Made by a program: the position numbers and the translations under genes | Notes under the pieces: model-generated | The model's database searches: none | What the model saw: only the letters and a program-made list of their open reading frames with translations | What the model was told of the DNA's origin: nothing | Origin: Ananas comosus | Lineage: Eukaryota > Streptophyta > Magnoliopsida > Poales > Bromeliaceae | NCBI RefSeq assembly: GCF_001540865.1 | Contig: NC_033623.1 | Span: 7,524,856 to 7,588,855, forward strand | Reading direction: 5' to 3' | DNA length: 64,000 nucleotides | Shown here: positions 47,287 through 58,079 of the stretch, in pieces | Layout: each line of letters opens with the position of its first letter | Numbering within the stretch: the first letter of the stretch is position 1

Positions 47287-47748
47287 TAGGGCTGTCAATG
47301 AGCTAAACACGAGCAAACTGAGCCCGACTGGCATTCACTCGTTAATTTATAAAACGAGCCGAACATGAACTGGCTCATGAAAAATTCAGCTGAAAAATCA
47401 AGCCGAATACGAGTTGTCTCGCGAATTGCAAGTTAGATTTTCAGCTCTACTATTGGGTGAAAAGTTTAAAGAATTTAATCTAATAATTAAAATTCACAAA
47501 TATATATCTCATTACATTTATGTTGGCCTAAAATCTAAATAGTAGAAATTTTTATTATGTATATTCCAGCTATATCTAGCTGAGCATGAGCAAGCTAACC
47601 TTAATTCGTGCTCGACTTGTTATGATTTCGAGCTGAAAAATTTAGCTCGGGTTTAGCTCGTTTACTAAATGAGCGATCGATCTAGAACTTAATTATTTCA
47701 AGCCGAACGCAAGCTAGCTGGCGAACAATGAGCTGAATTTTCAGCCCT
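47287..47748. mobile_element. hAT-like MITE
   Basis: Ends TAGGGCTGTCAATGAGCT and its approximate inverse (AGCTGAATTTTCAGCCCT). Many GAGC/AGCTCG subterminal words lie in both orientations. The flanks are AATTAATG (left) and AATTAATT (right), an 8-bp target duplication with one difference. About 460 bp, non-coding. The GGGCTGTCAA..GAGC start is typical of non-autonomous hAT elements in plants. Confidence 0.7.
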
Positions 47749-47948
47749 AATTAATTATAGGATAGTGAAATAAATTTTTTTTTTTCAAACTGCAAATTAG
47801 CAAAGTAAAAATACACTAAATAATGATCAAGGAGGCTTATATAAATTTAACCTCAATTATTATTGAATTAATAATGGAGCTATTCTACCATCAATATATA
47901 TATGGTGACCAGCTACTCTGTATGAACAAAGTACACTACAGGTTGGCA

Positions 47949-47949
<1 letters not shown>

Positions 47950-48017
<68 letters not shown>
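47950..48017. repeat. Long (TA)n microsatellite
   Basis: About 34 TA units, followed directly by a repeat also found at 25139. Confidence 0.95.
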
Positions 48018-48021
<4 letters not shown>

Positions 48022-48250
48022 GTTTTGACTATGACCAGCTTAATCGGAGGTGGCCTTAATGTAAAGGGCGTAATTAATCGGGTACCTGCAGGTATCTGAG
48101 AAGCATGAACTCTTTTATTTCTGGTTATTATTTTTTTTATGCTATATATTTCTTTTCTCGTGTTAAGAAATATGTAGTAAAAAAAAAGAGAAAAGATAAA
48201 CTAAAAAAAATAACTATAAAAAAAACTGCAACCCTTAATAAATTCCGACT
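48018..48250. repeat. Second copy of the (TA)n-anchored 230-bp repeat
   Basis: Nearly identical to 25139-25376 from GACTATGACCAGC to TTAATAAATT.CGACTT. Both copies are preceded by a long TA tract, and the similarity stops at the same point. It is A-rich towards its right end and non-coding. Confidence 0.85.
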
Positions 48251-48309
48251 TTACCAACAAACCGGACATTGAGGGCAATGAGGATCAAAATGGCAACCTA
48301 AGAGGGGGG

Positions 48310-48409
48310 GTGAATTAGGTTTCTAAAATAAAAATCCAAATAATCAAGCAAATTAAAANGGTGAATTAGGTTTATAAAATAAAAATCCAAATAATCAAGC
48401 AAATTAAAA
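48310..48409. other. N flanked by duplicated 49-bp sequence (assembly artefact)
   Basis: The sequence before the N at 48359 (TGAATTAGGTTTCTAAAATA...) is repeated after it with one difference. This looks like two contig ends joined without merging their overlap. Confidence 0.8.
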
Positions 48410-48786
48410 AATCGATGCAAATAAAAGAAATGCAAACTCGAAAAGCACACGATCAATTTGTTTCGAGGTTCGGCACTTTGCCTACGTCCCCGCCAACTTC
48501 TCAACACTCGAGAATGTTGGATCTCCACTAGATGATGCTTTTGCGGGCAAGCACCAAGCCTTCACATCAACTCCTTCTTCTTTCAAGCTTCAAGAATTTG
48601 CTTCTCTCTCTTTTTACAAGATTAAATCTCACTACAAGTTTCACTCAAGTTTAGAGAGAGAATTGAGAGCTAAGAGTATTAAGATCACTGAAGTTTTTAA
48701 GCTCAAATCAACTATCAAGTTCTTGCCAAGTGAGGCCTCAATACCATCTATTTATAGTCTCGGACAGATCTGTCAGTTGTACTTTC

Positions 48787-49174
48787 GGGCGCCCACAAAC
48801 TGTTTCCGGGCGCCCAGAAGTTTGTGCACGCCAGCTGCTTCTCGGACCACGTGCGCCGCCTTTCTTGACTTTGTATGTTTGGGCCGTCAAAAATTTGTGG
48901 GCGCCCAGATCTCGAGGAACAGTTTTTCTGACACGCGCAGCTTTTCTTGACTTCGTAAGTTCTGGGCCGTCAAAAGTTGTGGATGCACAGAACACGAGGA
49001 ACAGCTTTTCTGACACGCGCTGCTTCCTCTGGATTTGGGCCGTCAGAAAGTTGTGGGCGCCCAGATCTCGAGGGACAACTTTCAAAAGTTGTAGGCGCTC
49101 AGAAAGTTGTGCTGACTTTCTTGCCAGACAGCCCAGATTGCGTGCGCCGCTGCTTCCACAAAATCTGGGCGCCC
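48787..49174. repeat. GGGCGCCC palindrome array upstream of a minus-strand TATA box
   Basis: GGGCGCCC occurs at 48787, 48808, about 48899, 49055 and 49167, usually within TGGGCGCCCAGA. TCTGACACGCGC-type words recur between them. Confidence 0.88.
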
Positions 49175-49654
49175 AGATTTTGCGCCGCCTGTTGTCGCAA
49201 CCTGTCAAGTCAAACAGTCTTTGTGTTTCTAGATCACCCGAACAGCAAACAGGTAGGATCCAAAAGGTCTCAAAAGATTCGGATCCACTTTCGGTCGTCC
49301 AGAACAGGGTCCAGAAATTGCAACTTTACAGAACACAGAATTTGAGCAATTTTTGAATATTTAAAAGTCCTTTTCACCTAATCATAAATTTAGAATTTTG
49401 TTTAAGTGATGATAAGATGAATAGTTTAAACTTAATCAAAGCATAATATTAATCAATTAAGAATGGAGAGAGTGAGTTTGTCTATTTGACAAAAGAAGCA
49501 GACACAGCTTCAAGAGGTGAAGCTTGGTGCCAGAATATTGCCCATCTTGAATCCTTTTTGAAGATAGAGAGATCTAAAACACAAGACTCAAGATAAAAAG
49601 ATTAGTCCAATAATTGTGATTATTTGTTATCATCAAAATCTAATAGACGATTAG

Positions 49655-51515
49655 GGCCACTAGGCCAACACATATCATCAACATGTAATCATGATTTCTG
49701 TAGTAATGAATCAACTTAATGATAGAAGCATGGCAACTATTATAAACATGAACATGAACATGAAAGTGTAAGTAAATACTGTACACTATAACTGATGAGC
49801 ATTCATTACTGTCCTTTGTCATTTAGTACTTTCATTTCATTCATAAGGACCTACTCAAGGTAGTCCAGCTTGCGCCGCGCCTAATGGCCCCGTGGTAGTA
49901 TACACTCCCCACGGCAATCCACTTCGGCATCCAATCCCGCACGGGCGAGCAACTGTCGCGTAGGCCAACTCCGAAGTGCCGGCTTGTGGGAGCGACCCTT
50001 ACAAGCATGTGCGAATGAGCACGATGGCAAGCAAGCAAAGTCCACAGTCTAACATGTCTCAATTATCATGTTTTAACTCACAATGTTCTCGCTCTCGATC
50101 CTTTGATCGAAATTTCAATATAACAAATATTGACAACAACTAGTATCCACTAGATTAATAAACATGCGAGAGTAATGCTAATTTACATATGGCATTAGAA
50201 TCTTTCCACTATCATGCTACTATCAACATAGTCACAAGCATGAACATGAATGCTTTTATGCACAAGTGTTCTCTACTTTATAGAGCTTTCAGTCCCAAGT
50301 ATCAAATGTTACGGTGACAAGTTTCGAGTCCTTATCAATCATATAATTATAACATGTACCTATGTATCAATTCTATAGTAACATATAGAACATAGGGGTG
50401 CTTCACTTGCTCTGGTTAGGTCAAACCCACCTATTACTAGGCTCCAATCAGTCCACAAGAGGTCTCGAATTCAAGCTCCACGAAGCCTCAATCCTGCTAT
50501 AATAAGGTACGAAAGTCGTATCACTACTACAACCGAAATGTCCAATTTCGGTACAATTCGCACTTAATACAAGGTAATAGCTTAAATCCCTGTTTCGGGT
50601 CACATTAGTACCTCAAATTAAGCCTCAATTGCTCTCCAATGCTAACAGAAGATGATCTAAGGCTCGATCGCGCTCTTGCTGCAAACAACATCAAAACGGC
50701 ATTAGAATGCTTGTATACAAGCTTTTATAGTCAAATTCTTGCGAAAATGGGTTTCTAGCTGAAATTCCTGCTTACCCTTGGCTAGAACACCTTCCTAACC
50801 AGATCCCCAGGTCACCAAGTTAGCTCAAAGTGGTTCGAAAACCTGCTGCGAAGGAACAATTCCCTATTGCATCAATTCGACCGATTAAACTTCATATAGT
50901 TCCGAAATTGAGTTATAATTCACTAATTATCCATATTAAGCTTTAAAGCGAGTTTTCCCTGAGTTTAAATGGATAAGTAGCAGCCAAAACAACTCCTCTT
51001 TACTGCAGTAAACATTTTCTACTTCAGCTAGACTCAACGAAACTAAAAGGCATCAAAATTCAATACTAAAACGTAAATTAGAGAGAAATCGAGTTGATTA
51101 CCTCTCTAAAGCTAAGATTCAGCTTCCCTAGCAGTAACCTCAAAGAAATCACAGCGAAACTCCTTCTCCCCACATGCCAAAGGCTTCCCTTGAGTCCCCG
51201 AACCAGCGAGCCACGAACGCGGTGCGAACTCGGTGCAAAACGACAACTTCTATGTAGAGGGAGAAAATTCTAGAGAGAGAAAGAAGTGGTGAGCTAAAAA
51301 CCCTATTTCCCTGAGCTTACAAGTGATAAGCATCCTCAGGGTCGAGCTGGGAGGGATAAGAATGGATAGATGAAGTGAAATGACCAAAATAGCCATGCTG
51401 CCACGCAGCTGCAGCTGCTGCTGCTTGCTGTACCGGTACAGGGTGATGGCTGTACCGGTACACAATGCAGAAAATGTTGAATTTCGCCAGTTCAATGCAC
51501 TTTCTTGCTTCTAGC
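49655..51515 (-). mobile_element. LTR J fragment (H family), inverted
   Basis: Matches LTR H in reverse. It has the shared block at 49855-50060 (CACTCCCCACGGCAATCCAC), the A-rich middle, two TACCGGTA palindromes at 51430-51465 and the AGAAAGTGCATTG..TTTTCTGCATTG segment near the LTR start. The terminal GTGACA end and the conserved hairpin are missing on the low-coordinate side, and the LTR start is missing on the other, so it is truncated at both ends. Confidence 0.75.
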
Positions 51516-51522
51516 TTTCCAA

Positions 51523-52209
51523 TCATGTAATGCAAATAGCACGAATAACCGTGCCCCGGTGAGATGAAGACTGATAAACGCCTGATATGTAATAGAGACC
51601 CGAGATATCAACATGCAACCCCAAAAGCTCGCCAATAGTGTGTGGGGTCACCAGAATCCTCTGCTGGCGCACATAGGTCTCGAATAGGTAAGTGCCGGTC
51701 TCCTCATCATCTGCAAGAACCTTTCCATACATGTAGAACTCCCGAATGAGTTCCACACAAAAAGGTGATCGTGCTGGAATCCGTCCAACGGGCTCAATAG
51801 GAGCTCTGTGAAGTAAACGACCAAAGTCCGGAACCTCCTGGACAAGCTCCTTGAAATTCACATAATGCTCTGCTAAGCATGATTTGCTCGAGAATGCCTT
51901 TTGCCGCTCAGGTTGAACTTCTGCGGCATGCTTTGAGCAACTTTCACGCGCACGAGGTCCACCTTCTCAAATCACAGGGCCACCTGTGCTTCGGCTAGGA
52001 GGAGAACGAGCACCCTTCTTCTTACGTGAGGTTTCAGCTGCTATCCCTTTGCCTTTGTTAGTGCGAACAACTGTTTCTTCAGCCTCCTCGTGGGAGCTTG
52101 CCCGATAATCCGAATCAGAATCTGATGACTCGTCGGCAGTACGAGTCCTCTTAGAAGCCCTACGATGGCCTCTACCGCGACCACGACCACCACCACTTCC
52201 AGTGGCCAT
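51523..52209 (-). pseudogene. Putative plant transposon protein domain ORF, frameshifted
   Basis: From ATG 52209 the frame reads MATGSGGGRGRGRGHRR with an Arg/Gly then acidic Ser/Asp region (about 80 residues) and stops near 51967. A shifted frame continues into 51861-51523 with HYVNFKELVQEVPDFGRLL, FCVELIREFYMYGKV, ETYVRQQRILVTPHTIGELLGL and SSHRGTVIRAIC. This resembles the plant-specific domain called putative plant transposon protein (Transposase_32), found in many retroelement-derived proteins; its biochemical role is not established. The frame is cut where LTR J begins. Confidence 0.55.
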
Positions 52210-52335
52210 AAGCACCATCAGAACCAATAGCAGTGAAAATGCCATTCTCCTATACAAAAACTGTAAGGTACCGGACTTCTAAAACTATGAAGTTACGGTG
52301 TGCATTTAAATGGCTCCGGTGAGGTTGCTGTGGAA

Positions 52336-53412
52336 TGTAACATACCAGATTTTAAATATAAAAGTAAAAATAAATAAAAATAGTATTAGATACTATTTTA
52401 TTGGATTTCGAGAAGTGAAATATAGGTTGGGAATGACCTGTACTGAAATCGGAGCGAAAACAAAAAATTTAGAATTTTCTGTGTAAAACGGGGCAGATAA
52501 ATTAGCAGAAAATGCACAGTGTTAGAAAATTATGAAAACTGGAGGATATGTCAAAAATATTTTTATGAGGCTAGATTTAAAGTTTCATTTCATTCTGACT
52601 CCCGGAAGGTGGGAAATAAAATCGAACTGCTATCTGCTAAAGATTACAGTTCGGCACAGCTTTTGGTGACCAAACGAAGTTGAAACTGAGAACTTAAGAT
52701 ATATTCTTTCTCAGTACATTAAACCGAGCCTGCCTGTCAAATTTGAGAACAAACGGACGTTCATAAGGGCTCCGACTGTTCCGAACTGCTAAACTACAAG
52801 TTGTAATAGGTGTGAGAGGGGGTTTTGTGCAATTGTTACAGCCCCTACTAGTGGCCTGGCAGCATGCGCATGCACACACACTCGCACACTTCTTTTCCCT
52901 CTCCTTCACACTTGCAACCGAAGGAACAAAACCCTCTCTTTCTCTCTCTTAAAGGTGGGAAAAAGGAGAAGGATTGGTGGAGAAGGAAGCTTGGAGGAAA
53001 AGTCCATCTTCTTCATCTTCCTCAATGGACCATTAGACCAAGCTTTGAGGTAAGCTTCTTAGAGCATCCATGGTAGAACTCTAGAATATGAATTTTGATC
53101 TCTATAAATGGTATTTTTGGAATCCTAGGATGCTAAATAGATGATTGTTGCTTAAATCATGAATCAATTTAATGATTTCTTGCAATAGTTGTAAGCTAGG
53201 GCTCCAATGGCATTTTTGCTAGTATAAGGGTTTGATCTAAATTAACCCTTCGTAAACCTAATTGCTAGGTAAACGAACGCGTTGGCGAAGTCGGTTCGGC
53301 GATTCGCCGAGCCGTTGTGAAGATATTAAAGAGATGGACGTTTAGGCTTCGTTTCCGCCTGGAGGGCCAAGGCGACGTTCAAAAATCGTGGTAACGGATT
53401 TGGAGCACCATA
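52336..53412 (+). mobile_element. LTR K fragment (C family)
   Basis: Starts TGTAACATACCAGATTTT and follows LTR C closely for about 1.08 kb (for example TAAACGAACGCG..GGCGAAGTCGGTTC). It is cut at CACCATA where LTR L begins; the rest of K is not found after L. Confidence 0.85.
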
Positions 53413-56045
53413 TGTCACGCCCCAGGACCGGCAGAGGCCCTCCCGGTGGCGTGCCCAGACCCGCCATATGTCTACACATATAAGGCGTCTACAATAAAAG
53501 CAGAAGTAAAAGCAAGAAATAGAACAAATAGAATAATAACAACTAATGATATCAGAGTGAGTAAAGTTCTATCCTCTAAACTAGAGTAAAAGAAATATAA
53601 CTAGACAAGGAAAGTAAAGCACAAAGTGATACAATGCTATCTCCTCAAAAAGAATACAAAGATCCAAAAGAAGGGTGGTCTCTATACATATACGGGTACA
53701 ACTCACAACCTCTCACAAAATAAAACCACGAGAGGTAGACCACCTATCAACTCGCACTCGAAGGAAGCTAGCTCGAAGCAACTCCCTTCCCGCAGTCCCT
53801 AGCCTCTCCCGGTGTGGAAGGCTCTGAAAACATCAAGAAAACGAGGGCGTGAGAACTATAATTTATAGTTCCCAGTGGGCAATTACTGACCTCAGCTCAA
53901 TACACCACTAGGCCCCAAAAGAAAAGGGTAAGTAACGACAATAATAACAAACAATAAAGAGCGAGTATAAGACCTGCTGAAAGAAAGCATAAATGAATTG
54001 CTACACTACTATGTCTCAAGTAAGCTTGATGTCATGGTAATGTACATCTACGCTATCACAAGATGGTATGTCCAATGCATACTAATATGCCATAATATAA
54101 TGAACAAGTAAACTTCACGATGCAATATGTCAATACATAAGGAGTAAGCTCTATCAAAGCGACCCAGTATACTATATGCCCCACAGCTATGTCATGAGCA
54201 TGTCAAGTAATCCAACTACTAAACCTATCTAGTAGTGATTATTCATTCTCAACACCGTGTCGATTTTCATTTCCAATTAAGGACCTACCAACAGTAGTCC
54301 AGCTTGTGCCGCCTAAGTGCCTGTGGTAGCCCAACATCCCTACTCCTGGAATGTGTCTGTCCCACTCGACCCCGTAGGCCTCTCAATACCGCACGAGCGA
54401 ACATAAGTCGCATAGGCTAACTCCGGAGTGCCGGCTTGTAGGGAGCGACCCTCATAAGCATGTGCGAATGAGCACAAATGGCAAGCAAGCATAGTCCAAG
54501 TCTCAAGTGTCCAATCCTCATGTCTCAAATATGGTAGTAGCTACTAGTAACCCAACGGTCTAGCTCTATGTCACAAAGTGATATCCCAACACTCACTTGC
54601 TTAGTGCCTCTTTATGACACTTAAGCATCACAACTAATCATGCCCAATTCATGTACCAATATTCCAATTAAGACGATAATAGCAAGGTTCACTTTAGCCC
54701 GGGCCCAATGCCTCTTTATGACATTGGCCCAATCTCTCAATAGTCTAAGTCCTTAAGCCTCTCTAGGCTTCCAAAAATCCCTAATGTCACAATTGGCCTA
54801 TAAGCTAAACGCATGAAGGCAAAGTTCATTTCCATAACAGGGATCTTAGTTTCAATCTCAACTAGAATGCTATCTCACACATGCATGCTCTCTACTACAT
54901 AGAGGTCCAAAATTTTCCTATATGTAACATGGACATTTTAAGCATTCAAAAATTCACAATAAATGCATATAACAAGAATATGCATGCTATTTCATTTTAC
55001 GACATTTAGAACATCAACAATGGGATTTTCCCATTGTGTGGCTAGGTGAAACCCACCGAACCGTCGCGTGCTCCTTTGATTCGCCGAACGGAGTTGTCCA
55101 CGAGTCTCAAAATACCCTAAAAGTATTGAGCGAAGAGATACACGGGTATTACGATCAACTATAAGATCAATCGTTAACCTAGAAGCAAAAAGGGCCAAAA
55201 CTCACCTCAAGAGTAGAAATCCTCTCCTAAGCTCCAACGGAGAGCTAGAATCCTTCCAATCCAAGCCCAAGGAAGGTTCTAATCCAAGAAATCTAGCCTC
55301 AAAAGCCCTAGATCAAAAAGCCCCCAAAAATCAACCCTAATATCCATTCTAGGGTTCCATATGGTAAAACCTACCAAATCAAGGATCAAAAGGTAGAATC
55401 CAAGTACTAGCCTCCCAAGATGCCCCCAAACAAGCTCCAAATTTCCTAGGGTTGAAGATTGGTCCACCACCAAGCTCTACAAGCATGCTCCAAGCCTTGC
55501 AAAGGTGAAAAGGGGGAAAGGGGTTGAGCTCCAAGCTCCCTCAACCAAGCGCCTCTTCTTCTCCTCCTCCTTCTTCTTCTTCTCTCTCTAGAAGGTGTAG
55601 GAAGAGGGTGAGAATGAGGGAATGAGAGAGGGAAGAGGGGAAAATGGCTAATAAGCCCATCTAGTGTAACAAAATCCAGTGAGGCCCCTCAAAAATCCAA
55701 TATTACATCAGCCCGGTCTGGGCAGTTTTCGCCCAGAGGGACCGGTCTCTCCCCAGAGGGACCGGTCTCTCGCTGCGAACCCGAAAAAACCAACGTTCGG
55801 GAACCGGTCTCTCCCCGCGCGGGACCGGTTGCCTCGCCGGCTGCGCAGCACTGTTCACTGGGGGACCGGTCTCTCCCATTAGTGACTGGTCCCCGAGAGT
55901 AAAAACTCTCAGGTTTCGTCCAAAACTCAAGTTTTCGAACTTTTCAGATCGGAAAACATTCTACGACCCTCCACCAAGTGTGGAAAAGCTCGAAATACAA
56001 CCAATCACTCGAACCTCGCAATTTGCAAAGGTCCAGTGCGTTACA
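53413..56045 (-). mobile_element. 3' LTR (L) of a Tekay-type chromovirus
   Basis: On the minus strand it starts TGTAACGCACTGGACC at 56045, right after the polypurine tract TTTTTAGGAGGGGTGAA, and ends GGGGCGTGACA at 53413. It is about 2.63 kb. It carries five ACCGGT palindromes (55741-55870), the conserved hairpin at 53853-53871 and the block shared with LTRs A, H and J near 54340-54480. It is inserted into LTR K. Confidence 0.9.
55738..55890. repeat. GGACCGGTC array in the U3 of LTR L
   Basis: ACCGGT lies at 55741, 55761, 55803, 55823 and 55865, mostly as GGGACCGGTCTCTC, about 155-310 bp from the LTR start. A near copy reads GACTGGTC. Confidence 0.9.
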
Positions 56046-56106
56046 TTCACCCCTCCTAAAAAGGAGTTTCGTCCGCGAAACTCGAAATGACAAGTACCTG
56101 AAGCCT

Positions 56107-56475
56107 CCATCTGAAAAAGATGGGGATAGCGCTCCCTCAGTGCGCTCTCCAGCTCCCAAGTGGCCTCGCGCTCGTCGTGGTTGCTCCAAAGCACCTTCAC
56201 GTAGGGGATCTCACGGTTCCGCAATCTCTTTACTTCGCGAGCCAAAATCTGCAAAGGTTGCTCCTCAAAGCTCAAGTCCTCCCTCAGCTCCAAAGACGTA
56301 GCGTCCAAAACATGAGCCGGGTCGTGGATGTATTTCCGTAGGACCGATACATGAAACACATTGCGTACACCCGATAGGTTTGGCGGTAGAGCGAGTCGAT
56401 ACGCTACCGGGCCTACACGCTCCAAAACCTCATACGGTCCAATGAATCGAGGGCTCAACTTATCCCGGATTCCAA
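56107..56475 (-). pseudogene. Integrase C-terminus of the L element (truncated)
   Basis: Only the last part of pol remains: KLSPRFIGPYEVLERVGPVAYR-type integrase tail, FHVSVLRKYIHDPAHV and a chromodomain-like end VKVLWSNHDEREATWELES. The stop present in the sister copy (TGA after QMEA) reads TCA here. Upstream it is cut at about 56475, where LTR M sequence begins. It closely resembles 58080-58450. Confidence 0.9.
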
Positions 56476-56477
56476 AC

Positions 56478-58024
56478 CTCCACTAGTTTAGTAAGCATGC
56501 AAGAGTAATGCTCATTTACGCCTGGCATTAGAATCTTTTCACTATCATGGCTGTCACGCCTTAGACATTTAATGTTTAGCATGCGTTTCCAGTCATTCCT
56601 CAATGCTCTATCTACTAGGTCCGACATGTCCGCGACTCAATGCCGCTTGATGACATTAGCTCTCTAGTTCACATACCTTCTAAATGGCAATCTTGTCATC
56701 TTTCATGTCACAAGCTTCATGTCACAAGTAAACTCAAGTTTAAATGCATGAATCCGAACTCATTTACACTATAGAAGTATGAAACCAAGTCTCATAAAGA
56801 ATGCTAAATGCAACCATAGATCTCCCAAGCAACTCTCTACTACATAGAGGTCCGAAATTTCATCATATATAACATATGCATTTTAAGCATTCTAAAAATC
56901 ATAATAAATACAATTAGGATGAATATGCATGCTTTTCCAATTTATGGAACATATATATCCATATATGAGAATTTCTCATATGTAGGCTAGGTCAAACCCA
57001 CCGAACCGTCGCGTAGTGCCCCGTTTCGCCGAACAAAGTTATCCTCGAGTCTCCAAATACCCTAAAAGTATTGAGCGAAGAGATACACGAGCATTACGAT
57101 CAACTACAAGATTAAATATTAACCAACAAGACAAAAGGGCTAAAACTCACCTCAAGAGGAGAAATCTTTTCCAAAGCTCCAAAAGAGAGCTAGAACCCTT
57201 CCAATCCAAGCCCAAGGAAGGTTCTAAACCAACTAATTTAGCCCCAAAAGCCCTAGATCAAAAAGCCCCAAAATCAACCTTAAAACCTCATCCTAGGGTT
57301 CAAACACAAGAAAATCTCAAATCCAAAGTCTAGATGTTGAGAAAGGGCTACCAACCTCAAAGAAGCTTCAATCCAAGCTCAATGGGTGAAAATCTTCACT
57401 CTTGCAAGCTCCAAGTCCAAGCTCCAAGCACCAAGGAAGAAGAGAGGGTGAGGAAGATGCTCCAAGTCTTCTAATAGCTCTCAATCTTCTTCTTCTTCAT
57501 TCCTTCTTCTCCTTCTCCTTCTTCTTCTTCTCCTCTACCAAGGGTGTGGAGAGAGTTGAGAGAAGAGAAATGAGGAGAAGAGAGGGTGGAGGGGTCATAT
57601 AGACCCTCTATTGTAACAAAATCCAGCCAGGTCCCTCAAAATTCCAATATTGCCTCAGCTTGGTCTGGGCATTTTTTGCCCAGAGGGACCGGTCTCTCCC
57701 CAGCAGGGACCGGTCTCTCGCTGCGAACCCGAAAAACCATCGTTCGGGAACTGGTCTCTCCCTGCGCGGGACCGGTCTCTCTCTGCGAAGGCGCGCTCGG
57801 GGACCGGTCTCGCCCGCCAGGAACCGGTTGCCTTAGGGCTGCCGCAACACTGTTCACTGGGAGACCGGTCCCCGAGAGTAAAAACTCTCAGGACTTGTCA
57901 AGAATTTTAGTTTTCGAACTTTTTAGGTCGGAAAACATTCTACAACCCTCCACCAAGTGCGAAAAAGCTCGAAATACATCCAAACACTCGAACCTCACAA
58001 TTTGCAAAGGCCCAGTGTGTTACA
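56478..58024 (-). mobile_element. Truncated 3' LTR (M) of the second chromovirus
   Basis: Starts (minus strand) near TGTAACACACTGGG at 58024, next to a polypurine tract matching that of L. It keeps about 1.55 kb including an ACCGGT array at 57688-57865, but lacks the last third. Its low-coordinate edge has been joined to the L integrase fragment, with a short H-family-like piece at 56478-56550. Confidence 0.8.
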
Positions 58025-58079
58025 TTCACCCCTTCTAGAAAGGAGTTTCGTCCGCGAAACTCGAAACAAACAAAGTACC

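Larger units (their letters stand above)
48290..49650 (-). mobile_element. Copia (SIRE/Maximus-like) LTR-type region
   Basis: It has no coding region. On the minus strand the order is: TTGTTATCATCAAAATCTAA near 49640 reversed (a TCATCAAA-type motif), a GGGCGCCC array (48787-49174), a TATA box TATAAATAG (48756-48748), and finally CCTAATTCACCCCCCC near 48300, a sequence common near the end of SIRE-like LTRs. The boundaries and target duplication are not resolved. Assignment is from these hallmarks and is moderate. Confidence 0.45.

Noticed and set aside
47823..48059. Tyr-Ile repeat frame, likewise those at 361-555 and 22084-22266.
   Set aside because: They are translations of (TA)n.
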